This document shows positions 43,666 to 52,361 of a DNA stretch of 64,000 nt, in pieces; the first letter of the stretch is position 1, and the number at the start of each line of letters is the position of its first letter. The stretch comes from Chitinophaga sp. (GTDB taxonomy: Bacteria; Bacteroidota; Bacteroidia; Chitinophagales; Chitinophagaceae). The notes below the pieces were generated by a model. That model worked only from the letters and a program-made list of their open reading frames with translations, was not told the origin of the DNA and did no database searches. Location of the stretch: positions 1 through 64,000 of the forward strand of contig NZ_JAFAIX010000010.1 of the NCBI RefSeq assembly GCF_019236475.1. Reading direction: 5' to 3'. A program made the translations under genes and the position numbers.

Positions 43666-45099
43666 ATGAAAAAGTGGCTGATACCCATCTATATATTAGC
43701 GGTTGCACTGATCTTCAGCGGTTGCCGTAAAGAACTGGATCGCATTAATATTAACCCGAACGAACCTACGGTGCCAGATCCAGAGTACTTGTTCGCCAAT
43801 GGTATCAAATCCAATGTGGATACCTATTGGGGCACCGATGCAACCATGGAAACAACCCTCCTGTATGTGCAATACTGGGCTAAAATCCAATATCCAGACC
43901 CGGATAGATATATTCCTGCCAGTACGAGTATTCAAGCGGTTTGGAATAACTTTTATGCGCAAGGAATTACAGATTTTACAACTTTGATTCAATTAGGAGA
44001 TAGTCTGAAACTCCCTGGATATAAGGCTTCCAGCATTATCATGCGATCCTGGATTTTCCAAGTACTCACAGATCTTTACGGAGATGTGCCATACACACAA
44101 GCAGGGCAAATTGATAAATTCCTTACTCCGAAATACGATCGGCAGCAGGATGTTTATAATGGCTTGCTCGCTGAGTTAAAACAGGCCGTAACCATCATCG
44201 ACGCTAATCCCAATGCGGCCCTGGCAGGAGACTCTCTGCTATTGGGTAAGCTACAAAACTGGAAGAAGTTTGCCAACGGCTTACGTTCCCGCATTGCGCT
44301 GCGTATAGCAGACCGTGATCCGGAAGGCGCCCGCAAAGTATTTACAGATCTAGCCACCGAAGGGAACGTATTCTTTGCAGATGGCGATAGAGAAGCGAAG
44401 CTGAATTATCTCGCATCTCCGAGCCAGAATCCTGTGGGCAGAAACAGGGAAACCCGCAATGATTATCGTATAAGCAAAACAGTGATTGATCGTTTGCAAG
44501 CACTGAATGATCCGAGATTACCAGTATATGCTGCCAAACCCGCTGATGGCGGGCCTTATCTGGGAGTGACCAATGGCCTGCCGGCAGACTCGGCCTCCCG
44601 ACTCGGCTTTTCCAAAACATCGGATGTGGGAGCGGCTTTCACGGCTTCTCAGGCGCCGGCCTTCCTCTTCACTTATGCGGAACAGTTGTTTATCCTGGCA
44701 GAAGCGGCGCAAAGAGGCCTCTATAACGGCAATGCTGCGGATCTGTACCAACAGGCCATCAGGGCTTCTTTCAAGCAATATGGTATTACCGGTGCCCCTG
44801 TAGATGCATACCTGGCGCAGCCAGCAGTGCAATACGATGCTACTAACTTTAAAAAATCTATCGGCGATCAGAAATGGCTGGCCCTTTTCAGTGAAAGTTT
44901 GGAAGCCTTTGCAGAATGGAGAAGACTGGATTATCCACAACTGAAACCGGCGTATACAGGCATACTCTTAGGCAATATGCCTGTGCGCATGACGTATCCT
45001 TCCAGTGAACAAGCATTGAATGGTACCAACTACAAAGCAGCAGTAGCGCGTCAAGGCGCGGATCTGCTGACTACGAAAGTTTGGTTTGATATGTATTAA
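43666..45099 (+). CDS. SusD/RagB-family surface nutrient-binding lipoprotein (SusD-like 2 type)
   Basis: A 477-residue lipoprotein with the acylation cysteine C20 in ALIFSGC. RININPNEPTVPDPEYLFAN, the helical TPR-like segments (SWIFQVLTDLYGDVPYTQA) and the C-terminal KWLALFSESLEAFAEWRRLDYP typify the SusD-like 2 group (PF12771). It caps the SusC barrel from outside and captures substrate. A very stable hairpin follows at 45205. Confidence 0.93.
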   Translation: MKKWLIPIYILAVALIFSGCRKELDRININPNEPTVPDPEYLFANGIKSNVDTYWGTDATMETTLLYVQYWAKIQYPDPDRYIPASTSIQAVWNNFYAQGITDFTTLIQLGDSLKLPGYKASSIIMRSWIFQVLTDLYGDVPYTQAGQIDKFLTPKYDRQQDVYNGLLAELKQAVTIIDANPNAALAGDSLLLGKLQNWKKFANGLRSRIALRIADRDPEGARKVFTDLATEGNVFFADGDREAKLNYLASPSQNPVGRNRETRNDYRISKTVIDRLQALNDPRLPVYAAKPADGGPYLGVTNGLPADSASRLGFSKTSDVGAAFTASQAPAFLFTYAEQLFILAEAAQRGLYNGNAADLYQQAIRASFKQYGITGAPVDAYLAQPAVQYDATNFKKSIGDQKWLALFSESLEAFAEWRRLDYPQLKPAYTGILLGNMPVRMTYPSSEQALNGTNYKAAVARQGADLLTTKVWFDMY

Positions 45100-45111
45100 G
45101 TTAAAACGTTC

Positions 45112-45203
45112 CTGTATGTCGTCCCTACCCAGCAAATGAAGAGGGCGAAAGAATGAAGGTAATCGTTCCTGTATGTCGTCCCTGCCCAGCGGGCAGGGAC
45201 GAC
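45112..45203 (+). repeat. Left part of two-hairpin palindromic element with partial tandem duplication
   Basis: CGTTCCTGTATGTCGTCCCT occurs twice, from about 45112 and again from about 45164. The second copy runs into a perfect 13-base stem GTCGTCCCTGCCC/GGGCAGGGACGAC at 45175-45203 with loop AGC. The first copy has lost the right arm. A related hairpin is at 60888-60916. Confidence 0.7.
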
Positions 45204-45204
45204 G

Positions 45205-45263
45205 AAAAAAATAAATAAGCGGAATTGACGTCGCAGACGTCAATTCCGCTTATTTATTTTTTA
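45205..45263. terminator. Very long palindrome, terminator of the SusC/SusD operon and half of a repeat element
   Basis: A stem of about 27 bases (AAATAAATAAGCGGAATTGA... with its complement) closes on a GCA loop and is flanked by A and T runs. The core AATTGACGTC-GCA-GACGTCAATT recurs at 60837-60878 in the decayed MFS region. The gap 45100-45417 holds no gene. An exact GGGAGACACG copy follows at 45271-45280. Confidence 0.75.
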
Positions 45264-45417
45264 TTGTATAGGGAGACACGTATCGCCATCACAAGACCAC
45301 CCCTTTTAAAAAAGGGAAATATTTACAACTATTCGGGTAATGTACCAACCATCCACCCCTGGTTTTCATCTCATCTTTGTATTGTTAAAACAATCCAAAA
45401 CATTAAAATCTACGAAA

Positions 45418-46128
45418 ATGAAAAATCAGGCAAACTCCCCAGTAAAAAACATTGTATTGGTTCATGGTGCATTCGCTGATGGTTCCGGCTACAAAGGTGT
45501 TTATGAAAATTTGATCCGTCTAGGTTATAATGTATCCGTAGTGCAGAATCCACTGACTTCTTTGAAAGATGATGTAGCCGCTACCCACCTGGTACTGGAT
45601 GCCCAGGACGGCCCCACTATCCTCGCTGGTCACTCTTGGGGCGGCGCTGTGATCACACAAGCCGGCAATCACCCCAATGTAGCAGGACTGGTATATATCG
45701 CAGCTTTCCAACCTGATAATAATGAAACGGCTCTCCAATGGTTCCTGACAGCTCCTCCTGCAGCAGAAAACGGTGTGCTGCCTGCAGATGAAAAAGGAAT
45801 TGTGTATTACGATAAAGCAAAATACCATGCAGGCTTCTGTGGAGATCTAACAGCAGAGGAAGCGGGCTTTATGTATGCTTCCCAGGGCGCATTCTATGGA
45901 GAATGTTTCGTAACGCCTATCACTGCTGCCGCCTGGAGAAATAAACCTACTTATGGCGTGGTAGCTACAGAAGATAAAAGCATTAACCCCGACATCCAAC
46001 GTACCATGTATAAACGCTCCGATACGAAAGTCACTGAAATAAAAGGCAGTCATGCGGTCTATATCTCCCAACCAGAAAAGGTGGCTGCTGTTATTGCAAC
46101 TGCGGCAAACGAAATTTCCGCCATGTAA
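45418..46128 (+). CDS. Alpha/beta hydrolase
   Basis: A 236-residue cytosolic hydrolase. The oxyanion-hole motif is VLVHGAFADGSGY near the N-terminus. The nucleophile elbow is GHSWGG with S73, and H212 in KGSHAVYIS is the catalytic histidine. The overall pattern matches small esterases of the salicylate-esterase/EstC group; the acid is probably within VVATEDKSINPD. The ATG at 45418 is chosen over an in-frame ATG at 45340, which would add 26 residues without similarity. The AraC-type regulator that follows at 46267 on the same strand may control it. Substrate unknown. Confidence 0.88.
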   Translation: MKNQANSPVKNIVLVHGAFADGSGYKGVYENLIRLGYNVSVVQNPLTSLKDDVAATHLVLDAQDGPTILAGHSWGGAVITQAGNHPNVAGLVYIAAFQPDNNETALQWFLTAPPAAENGVLPADEKGIVYYDKAKYHAGFCGDLTAEEAGFMYASQGAFYGECFVTPITAAAWRNKPTYGVVATEDKSINPDIQRTMYKRSDTKVTEIKGSHAVYISQPEKVAAVIATAANEISAM

Positions 46129-46266
46129 GCACCTGTTTTTCGATTTCCCACCGGGCCCTGTTTGTAATTGCTGAAAACAGGGCCTGTGGCTAATAGCAGG
46201 TACTAACTTAAATTTTGGGCTTCCAATGAACTTTCGTATTTTAAATGATTGCATTTTTTTACACTC

Positions 46267-47127
46267 ATGAGGCTCAAATTAACGGAAAATAATACCGGTG
46301 GGGAATTACTCCTTTTCAAAGAGGAAGCGGGTTTCGACAGATTGGTTTTCTCAAAGGACCGATTCAATAAGTATTTTACCATCGCCTGGAATCCAGGTGA
46401 CAGCCAGATCGTTACTATTGATGGTAGTGAGCACACCTTTCCTGCCAATTCTCTCTTGACACTTTTATTCAACCAGTCTTTCCACTTCGAAAATGCTGAA
46501 AGCATCGTTGCCTGGCAATTCAACCGGGAATTTTATTGCATTATTGATCATGACAGTGAGGTAAGCTGTGTGGGATTCCTCTTCAGCAGTACGGATCATA
46601 TGTTCGTACACCTGGATGAAACTGCCCAACAGAAATTACAATTGCTGGCAGCCGTATTTGTAGAGGAATTCAGAACTTCCGATCATATCCAAAACGAAAT
46701 GCTATTGGTATTGCTCAAACGGCTGATCATTTATGTTACCTGTCTTGCAAAAGTGGGATATGTACCCATGAAGAAGCTTCAGGATGAAAGGTTTCATGTC
46801 ATTCGGAAATTCAATCTACTGGTAGAAGCGAATTTTAAATCCGAACATTCCGTTAGTTTTTATGCGGAACAATTGCATAAATCCCCCAAGACTTTATCCA
46901 ATATGTTCGCTATCTATAACCAGAAGAGCCCTTCCCAGGTGATCCAGGAGCGTATAACGGTGGAGGCTAAACGACTTTTATGTTACACAGATAAATCCAT
47001 TAAGCAGATTACCTATGAGCTTGGATTTGAAGATGTAGCTTACTTCTCAAACTTCTTTAAAAAGAATACTGGCACTTCTCCTTCGGATTTTAGAGTAGTT
47101 GGGGTAGGAGCGAAGGTTGGAAAATGA
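46267..47127 (+). CDS. AraC-family transcriptional regulator
   Basis: A 286-residue regulator. The N-terminal half is a cupin-like sensor (GGELLLFKEEAGFDRLVF, FTIAWNPGDSQIVTIDG), while the C-terminal ~100 residues carry two helix-turn-helix units (VSFYAEQLHKSPKTLSNMF and IKQITYELGFEDVAYFSNFF, then TGTSPSDFR). An in-frame ATG at 46249 would add six residues; 46267 is preferred. It lies 138 bp after the alpha/beta hydrolase and ends just before a hairpin at 47140. Confidence 0.9.
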   Translation: MRLKLTENNTGGELLLFKEEAGFDRLVFSKDRFNKYFTIAWNPGDSQIVTIDGSEHTFPANSLLTLLFNQSFHFENAESIVAWQFNREFYCIIDHDSEVSCVGFLFSSTDHMFVHLDETAQQKLQLLAAVFVEEFRTSDHIQNEMLLVLLKRLIIYVTCLAKVGYVPMKKLQDERFHVIRKFNLLVEANFKSEHSVSFYAEQLHKSPKTLSNMFAIYNQKSPSQVIQERITVEAKRLLCYTDKSIKQITYELGFEDVAYFSNFFKKNTGTSPSDFRVVGVGAKVGK

Positions 47128-47139
47128 TAGACATAAAAA

Positions 47140-47168
47140 AATCGGGATACCACATCCCGATTCTTTTA
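47140..47168. terminator. Terminator between AraC and YXWGXW genes
   Basis: Stem AATCGGGAT/ATCCCGATT (47140-47148 and 47154-47162) with a 5-base loop, A-run on the left and TCTTTTAT on the right; it suits both convergent genes. Confidence 0.8.
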
Positions 47169-47181
47169 TACGATAGAAAAG

Positions 47182-48009
47182 TTAATCTCTACGACCTCGT
47201 CCACCGCCATGTCCGCCCATGCCCATAGAGCGACCTCTCTGGTCGAAACGTTCTCCGCCTGGCATGTTCATACTATGTACTGCGGGCGCGCGATTAGGCG
47301 CATGAAACTGACCTCTTTCATTCATGAAATTTTGTTCATGCTGCATTTGTAACTGATGGGGTGGTGTCCGGTCTTGGTGTATCACTTGCCGTTCTCCATC
47401 TGTTGGGCGATAGTTTACACCGCCGCGACCGTTATAGCTAACGTGATTGGTGTTAGTGATGTTAACACGGTTGACATAAGTATTATGAATTCCTCCGCCT
47501 ACACGCCATACAGCGGTGTTGTAATGGAAGTGTCGTCCTTCCCATCTACCGCCATAAAAGCCGGTACCGAAGTAACCAAACCCATAGTTAATGCCGCCAT
47601 AATAGCCAACAGTTGTTCCCCAATACCCTGGATGCCAACCATAGTAACCACCATAGAAAGCCCAGTAACCAGGAGTCCATAACAAACCAGGAGAGGGTGG
47701 CAATACCCATACGCCAGGTACCCAGTAATAACCGTTAGAGGACCAGGCCCAATATCCTGGAATCCAGTAATAGCCGTCGCCTGGACAAGGAGGTTGCACA
47801 TAGTCCGGAATAGGTGGAGGCGCTGTCTGCGTCTGGATAGTAACGACAGCCTGATCACCTGTATAATACGTATCATCTTGTCCCCTTGTGGTGGTGCAAG
47901 AAAGAGCAAATAAGGAAAAGAGTAGCAGTAAAGTTCTTCCTGAAAATAGGTGGTAGCTTACCGACCTGAGGGATTGGGTCTTCCTAAAAAGAAATGATTG
48001 TTTATTCAT
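47182..48009 (-). CDS. YXWGXW-repeat lipoprotein
   Basis: A 275-residue exported protein with a lipoprotein signal (LLLLFSLFALSC, C38). The middle is a Tyr/Trp/Gly-rich array of the YXWGXW type (GYYWIPGYWAWSSNGYYWVP, GYYGWHPGYWGTTVGYYGG), low in charged residues. The last ~80 residues are Gln-, His-, Arg- and Gly-rich (HQDRTPPHQLQMQHEQNF, GGHGGGRGRRD). Such proteins are common in Bacteroidota and proteobacteria, their function is unknown, and a cell-envelope stress or matrix role is only suspected. Confidence 0.8.
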   Translation of the reverse strand: MNKQSFLFRKTQSLRSVSYHLFSGRTLLLLFSLFALSCTTTRGQDDTYYTGDQAVVTIQTQTAPPPIPDYVQPPCPGDGYYWIPGYWAWSSNGYYWVPGVWVLPPSPGLLWTPGYWAFYGGYYGWHPGYWGTTVGYYGGINYGFGYFGTGFYGGRWEGRHFHYNTAVWRVGGGIHNTYVNRVNITNTNHVSYNGRGGVNYRPTDGERQVIHQDRTPPHQLQMQHEQNFMNERGQFHAPNRAPAVHSMNMPGGERFDQRGRSMGMGGHGGGRGRRD

Positions 48010-48273
48010 CTGAATTAAGTTTAGTTGTTCGTTGGAATGTATGTGAGCGTTGGCTGGTAGGAGTTACATCTATCTTTTTACAAAACAAATAAAGCGTTGA
48101 AAGGGTTTTGAGGTTAATGGGAACTATGATTGTGTTTGCTATGATAATAAGAAAATGTTTTTGTCGGAATGATTAAAATGGATTAATTTAAATCCTCCGT
48201 CCGTTTTAAGTAAGGAATGCAAACTATATATTTTTAGATACGCATTTATTTACCTCAAAAACAAAAACTACAC

Positions 48274-50196
48274 ATGAAAACCGAATCAGCTACCCTCGAG
48301 GCGGTAGAAGTCGTAACGCTCCATTCCATCCATGCGTTACACAATCTGCCGGTATCCCACAAAAACAAAATTGTAAATCCGCATCACCTGTTATGGACAA
48401 ACAGGAAGTCTGCGCATGGGAAGGCTACTCCAGTTGTTTTTGACATCAACAAAAAGGAGGAAAATGCACTGGAAGTGAAGATCTCCTTCAGTAAAGCAAC
48501 GTCTGGCAATTACACACTGGAAGCGCTGTCAGACACGCACGAAGTATTATTCTCTGGTAAGGTAACCAGCGAAACTGTTATTTGCAAAGCCACGCAAACA
48601 CCAGAAGAATTCGCCACCTTACGTAATCACATCCTGCATTGGCAACTGGTAGAAGCTAAGAAGGAAATTATTCCAGTGGGTACTACCTGGATTCCTATTT
48701 ACTGGACCAACACAAAGGAAATGGCGCCTTCCCTTTATCGTAAAGGGATAAACCTGGAAGCATTGGAAGCGATTGCCACTGCCACTAAAGCAATCAACGT
48801 ATTTCCATATGATGAAAATACGAAGCTGTTAAGAGCAAACGCACAACCCGTTTCCTACTATGTGGATACCGTGTTTAATTACATTCCACCAAGATATGAT
48901 GTATGGCATGGAGCTACTTTTTTCACCAATCTGGGATCAGGTGGTAATCCGAATAATATTACACTGTACTACAATTCTTACGTTGCTGCACATAATAACC
49001 AGAATTCAATCCTGAATTGTTATGATACTGCCTCTGTTTTGCAATACTATCTGAACAATGCTGGCTATTCTACCCAATGGTTATATATGAACCCCTTTGG
49101 TTATCTGAAACTAACCCCACTAATTGGTCGTGGAATGTGTAATAATCCATTCTATGCCTCTTACACTGGCGGTCAGCCTCAGGTGAATGTTTTCGATAAA
49201 AACCGTACTGCTTTTGGTAATCACGCATTTGTAAAAGTAGTGAGCTCTAATACAGTAGCAGACGCCTGCGCCGGACCACACAGAGGGAATGAAACTGCTG
49301 CACAATATGTTGCTGCTGCAGTAGACACACAATATCCTAACCCTCCACGTGTACCACAGGGCACTGTAAACAACATCACCCCTTACATTGGTGTTACACA
49401 TGTAAATACCATCAATGCCGTGAAAGATACTACCAGCTTACCTCATTTAGAGGCCATCAAAAAAATCCTGAAGTATAAAGAAGTGAAAACACTGAAGGAA
49501 GATAAAAGCGGTATCGCATTCAAATGGCCTGAACCAGCCGATTGCCCTGTACTCCATGGCAAATGGAAAACAGACTATGAAGAAATCGTACCTGGTGCGG
49601 AAGAAGTAGTGAAAATATTCATGCTGAACAATGGTGAGCATACCATGAATATCAAACTGCATGTAGTTTCTGCTACTAAGGATCTGGCGCATAACCGATT
49701 CCTGACCATTACTTCATTCACTGAACGTGCAGAACCTTCATTTGAAGCAGGTCCGGAAGATCTGGGTGAATATTGTGCAGTGAGCACTAGTAAACATTAT
49801 CCTATAGTTGTTTTCATCCTGGATAATGTGGTAATGCAATTCTCCTGCAGTGATCCAACCACTGATCTTATCGGTCTGGCTAAATGGTTCCACCAGGCAG
49901 CGCAAAAGCATGAAGTAAAAGATCTTCATACGCATTTGCCAGCCGCACATGTACACCATTCTAGCCTGCAACCTAAATTAGGAGATCGCTTCTACCTGTC
50001 GCTCTCTACTGGTGAAAATGCCATGCTGGAATTTGATGAGGAAGGTCAACATGGTCTGCAACTCATCTCTGAAGAAGACAGCGTATTGGTATTTGATACT
50101 GTCAAAGCCGGTAAACTGCCGCTGAAAGTGCTGGTAGTGGATAAAGACACCCTGCTGGTAAATACACACACTATCCATCTGGATATTCAGAAATAA
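48274..50196 (+). CDS. 640-residue protein with a transglutaminase-like Cys-His-Asp triad
   Basis: No named family was recognised. There is no signal peptide or membrane helix. An N-terminal beta-rich domain (about 45-100, VVFDINKKEENALEVKISF, NYTLEALSDTHEVLFSGKV) comes first. The middle looks like a transglutaminase/papain-like core: C249 begins a helix in NCYDTASVLQYYLNNAGY, H317 is in FGNHAFVKV and D330 in VADACAGPHRGNE, spacing and order normal for that superfamily. Residues ~560-640 form another beta-rich domain. The GC and codon use look like the surroundings. It is monocistronic, ends before a good terminator, and is preceded by a 264 bp gap. Activity (protease, peptidase, crosslinker) is unproven. 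Confidence 0.6.
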   Translation: MKTESATLEAVEVVTLHSIHALHNLPVSHKNKIVNPHHLLWTNRKSAHGKATPVVFDINKKEENALEVKISFSKATSGNYTLEALSDTHEVLFSGKVTSETVICKATQTPEEFATLRNHILHWQLVEAKKEIIPVGTTWIPIYWTNTKEMAPSLYRKGINLEALEAIATATKAINVFPYDENTKLLRANAQPVSYYVDTVFNYIPPRYDVWHGATFFTNLGSGGNPNNITLYYNSYVAAHNNQNSILNCYDTASVLQYYLNNAGYSTQWLYMNPFGYLKLTPLIGRGMCNNPFYASYTGGQPQVNVFDKNRTAFGNHAFVKVVSSNTVADACAGPHRGNETAAQYVAAAVDTQYPNPPRVPQGTVNNITPYIGVTHVNTINAVKDTTSLPHLEAIKKILKYKEVKTLKEDKSGIAFKWPEPADCPVLHGKWKTDYEEIVPGAEEVVKIFMLNNGEHTMNIKLHVVSATKDLAHNRFLTITSFTERAEPSFEAGPEDLGEYCAVSTSKHYPIVVFILDNVVMQFSCSDPTTDLIGLAKWFHQAAQKHEVKDLHTHLPAAHVHHSSLQPKLGDRFYLSLSTGENAMLEFDEEGQHGLQLISEEDSVLVFDTVKAGKLPLKVLVVDKDTLLVNTHTIHLDIQK

Positions 50197-50217
50197 GTCT
50201 TCTCACGTTTAACTACT

Positions 50218-50250
50218 ACTCCTGCAAAGCAATTGCCTTGCAGGAGTTTT
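50218..50250 (+). terminator. Terminator after the 640-residue protein gene
   Basis: ACTCCTGCAA (50218-50227) pairs with TTGCAGGAGT (50238-50247), 10-base loop, followed by a T-run. A near-match of the interspersed motif (TTAGAGAGACACG) lies at 50261. Confidence 0.85.
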
Positions 50251-50284
50251 TATTGGTATTTTAGAGAGACACGCGCGCTCCAGC

Positions 50285-50713
50285 CTACTGCTGTAAATAC
50301 ATACCAGGTCTGAATATTTCCATAATACTCCCCGGCACAGCAGGTTCCGTAAACTGAAATTGACGATACAACTCATGCGCATCACGCGTAGTCAGCATCT
50401 TTCTTCTCAATCCTTTTGACCATGGCTGTTCCAGTATATGCGACAATATTTTCTTTGCCACCCCATTTCCCTGAAACGCCGGTAATACCAAGAAATCTGC
50501 AAGCCATCCAAAAGTGCTATAATCCGTAATAACACGCCCAAACCCAACTTGCTGACCATTTACAAATGCTCCTACACAATAGGAATGGGTCAACGATTGA
50601 TCTACTAATGCATAGGATATTCCCTTGGCCCAATAAGACTCCCCGCTTAAATATTGATGGACCATTGCAATGTCCATATTTTCTTTGCCCGTTTTAATAA
50701 TTACGTCCAACAT
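50285..50713 (-). CDS. GNAT-family N-acetyltransferase
   Basis: A 142-residue acetyltransferase. The acetyl-CoA pyrophosphate-binding loop is ADFLVLPAFQGNGVAKKILS, with the preceding strand GFGRVITDYSTFGWL, typical of the GNAT fold. The substrate is not predictable. A second in-frame ATG twelve codons in (MDIAMVHQYL) is a plausible alternative start. It is divergent from the MocR-type regulator, and the 92 bp between them carry direct repeats. Confidence 0.85.
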   Translation of the reverse strand: MLDVIIKTGKENMDIAMVHQYLSGESYWAKGISYALVDQSLTHSYCVGAFVNGQQVGFGRVITDYSTFGWLADFLVLPAFQGNGVAKKILSHILEQPWSKGLRRKMLTTRDAHELYRQFQFTEPAVPGSIMEIFRPGMYLQQ

Positions 50714-50754
50714 GTTACTAATATTATCCTACAAAACTACCTTTGTAGCATAAA

Positions 50755-50794
50755 TGGATACAGTCTCAGTTTTGTGTATTTTTATGGACACAGT
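50755..50794. promoter_or_regulatory. Direct repeats TGGATACAGT and TGGACACAGT, candidate MocR binding site
   Basis: Two 10-base repeats differing at one position start exactly 30 bp apart, about three helical turns, between the divergent GNAT and MocR genes. MocR-type regulators such as GabR and PdxR bind paired direct repeats near their own genes. Confidence 0.5.
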
Positions 50795-50805
50795 TATTTT
50801 ATAAC

Positions 50806-52221
50806 ATGAAACGCGAATTCCGCTATTTGGAGATATCTGGCAAAATAGCCGCCCTGATTAGAAAAGGGACCCTTAAGGCGGGAGACAAACTCCCTTCTGT
50901 AAGAATGCTTTGCCAGGAATACGGCATCGGTATGAATACGGCCAAACGGGTATTCCTGGAACTGGAAGCCCAATCGCTCATCCTATCGAAGCCGCAATCC
51001 GGTTACTTTGTAAACCAGTTGTCGTATCAAAGGTTGGCGCTTCCCGAAGTGAGTAAACCTGCTGCTAGCACGCATAATAAAGAACCAGAAGGATTGATTC
51101 GAAAAGTCTTCAGCACCATGGGGCGCACGGACCTTACGCTGTTGTCCATGGGTGTCCCTTCCGGAGAAATGCTCCCATTGGCGAAACTCAACAAAGAAAT
51201 CGTCAACGCTACCCGTCACCTGAAATCAGCCGGTACGGCCTATGAACCATTCCAGGGCAATGAAAACCTACGTCGCATGATTGCAGCCCGCGCATTGACC
51301 TGGGGCGGACAGCTCCACGCAGATGACCTAGTGACCACTGCTGGCGGAATGAATGCCTTATCCTTTTGCATGATGGCCATCAGTAAGCCCGGCGATACCA
51401 TTGCAATGGAAAGCCCATGTTATCCGGGTAGCCTGCAACTGGCCAGGAGCCTAGGTTTAAAAGTCTTGGAATTGCCCACGCATCCAGTAACGGGCGTTGA
51501 AATCGATGCATTGAAGAAGGTGATACATAAAATTGACTTATGTCTCCTGGTACCCAATTTCAATACACCATTGGGCAGTTGTATGCCCACTGAAAACAAG
51601 AAGGCTATCGTGAAGCTATTGGCCAAGCACAATATCCCACTTATTGAAGATGATATCTACGGCGATTTGTATTTCCAAGGTCAACGACCTGCCTGTTGCA
51701 AATCTTTTGATACAACAGGTAATGTACTGTGGTGCAGCGCGGTGTCTAAAACCCTGGCCCCTGGCTATAGAGTAGGGTGGGTGGCCCCAGGGAAATACAA
51801 AGATGATATCCTGAAATTGAAATTAGTACACGCTATCTCTGCTACTACTATCACTCAGGAAGCGGTCGCTAATTTCCTGCGAAGTGGTAAATATGAAAGC
51901 CATCTTCGGAAACTACGTAGCACCTTGCAGGCTAACTGTGAGCACTATACGTCGGCGGTGGCGGAATATTTCCCGGAAGATACCAGGGTAAGCAGGCCAC
52001 AAGGAGGACTAGCCCTTTGGGTGCAATTGAATGAAGCCATGAATACCACCGAACTATTTGACATCGCGATGAAACATAAAATCAGTATTGCACCCGGTAG
52101 AATGTTTACGCTCCAGCATCAGTTTGAAAATTGTATGCGCATTTCCATTGGATTGTTTTGGTCGGAAGAGGTACGCCAACAGATGAAACGCCTCGGTAGA
52201 TTGGTACATATGTTAAGTTGA
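50806..52221 (+). CDS. MocR-type (GntR/aminotransferase) transcriptional regulator
   Basis: A 471-residue fusion. Residues ~1-75 are a GntR winged helix (REFRYLEISGKIAALIRKGT, GDKLPSVRMLCQEYGIGMNT). Residues ~100-470 are a PLP-dependent aminotransferase-like domain with the Schiff-base lysine K315 in CSAVSKTLAPGYRVGW and the cofactor-contact stretch PNFNTPLGS and IEDDIYGDLYF. MocR regulators use PLP or an amino compound as effector and often control vitamin B6 or amino acid genes. The adjacent divergent GNAT is the best candidate target. Confidence 0.92.
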   Translation: MKREFRYLEISGKIAALIRKGTLKAGDKLPSVRMLCQEYGIGMNTAKRVFLELEAQSLILSKPQSGYFVNQLSYQRLALPEVSKPAASTHNKEPEGLIRKVFSTMGRTDLTLLSMGVPSGEMLPLAKLNKEIVNATRHLKSAGTAYEPFQGNENLRRMIAARALTWGGQLHADDLVTTAGGMNALSFCMMAISKPGDTIAMESPCYPGSLQLARSLGLKVLELPTHPVTGVEIDALKKVIHKIDLCLLVPNFNTPLGSCMPTENKKAIVKLLAKHNIPLIEDDIYGDLYFQGQRPACCKSFDTTGNVLWCSAVSKTLAPGYRVGWVAPGKYKDDILKLKLVHAISATTITQEAVANFLRSGKYESHLRKLRSTLQANCEHYTSAVAEYFPEDTRVSRPQGGLALWVQLNEAMNTTELFDIAMKHKISIAPGRMFTLQHQFENCMRISIGLFWSEEVRQQMKRLGRLVHMLS

Positions 52222-52252
52222 AGAATAGGGTAGGATTGTAGGTCGGAAGACA

Positions 52253-52262
52253 CGTGTCTCCC
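52253..52262 (-). repeat. GGGAGACACG interspersed motif within a palindrome
   Basis: The exact complement CGTGTCTCCC lies at 52253-52262, inside the near-palindrome GGAAGACACGTGTCTCCC (52245-52262) between the MocR gene and sbcD. Confidence 0.55.
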
Positions 52263-52361
52263 GATAACTAAAATATACGCTGATATGCGATCTACGTATT
52301 ACACACTACCGCTGCGTCCGTCCCAAAAAATTAACGTACTTTCGGCCAAATGTTTCGGGTG

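Noticed and set aside
45225..45479. 84-codon plus-strand frame overlapping the alpha/beta hydrolase start
   Set aside because: It reads through the palindromic terminator and the hydrolase leader, with no conserved features.
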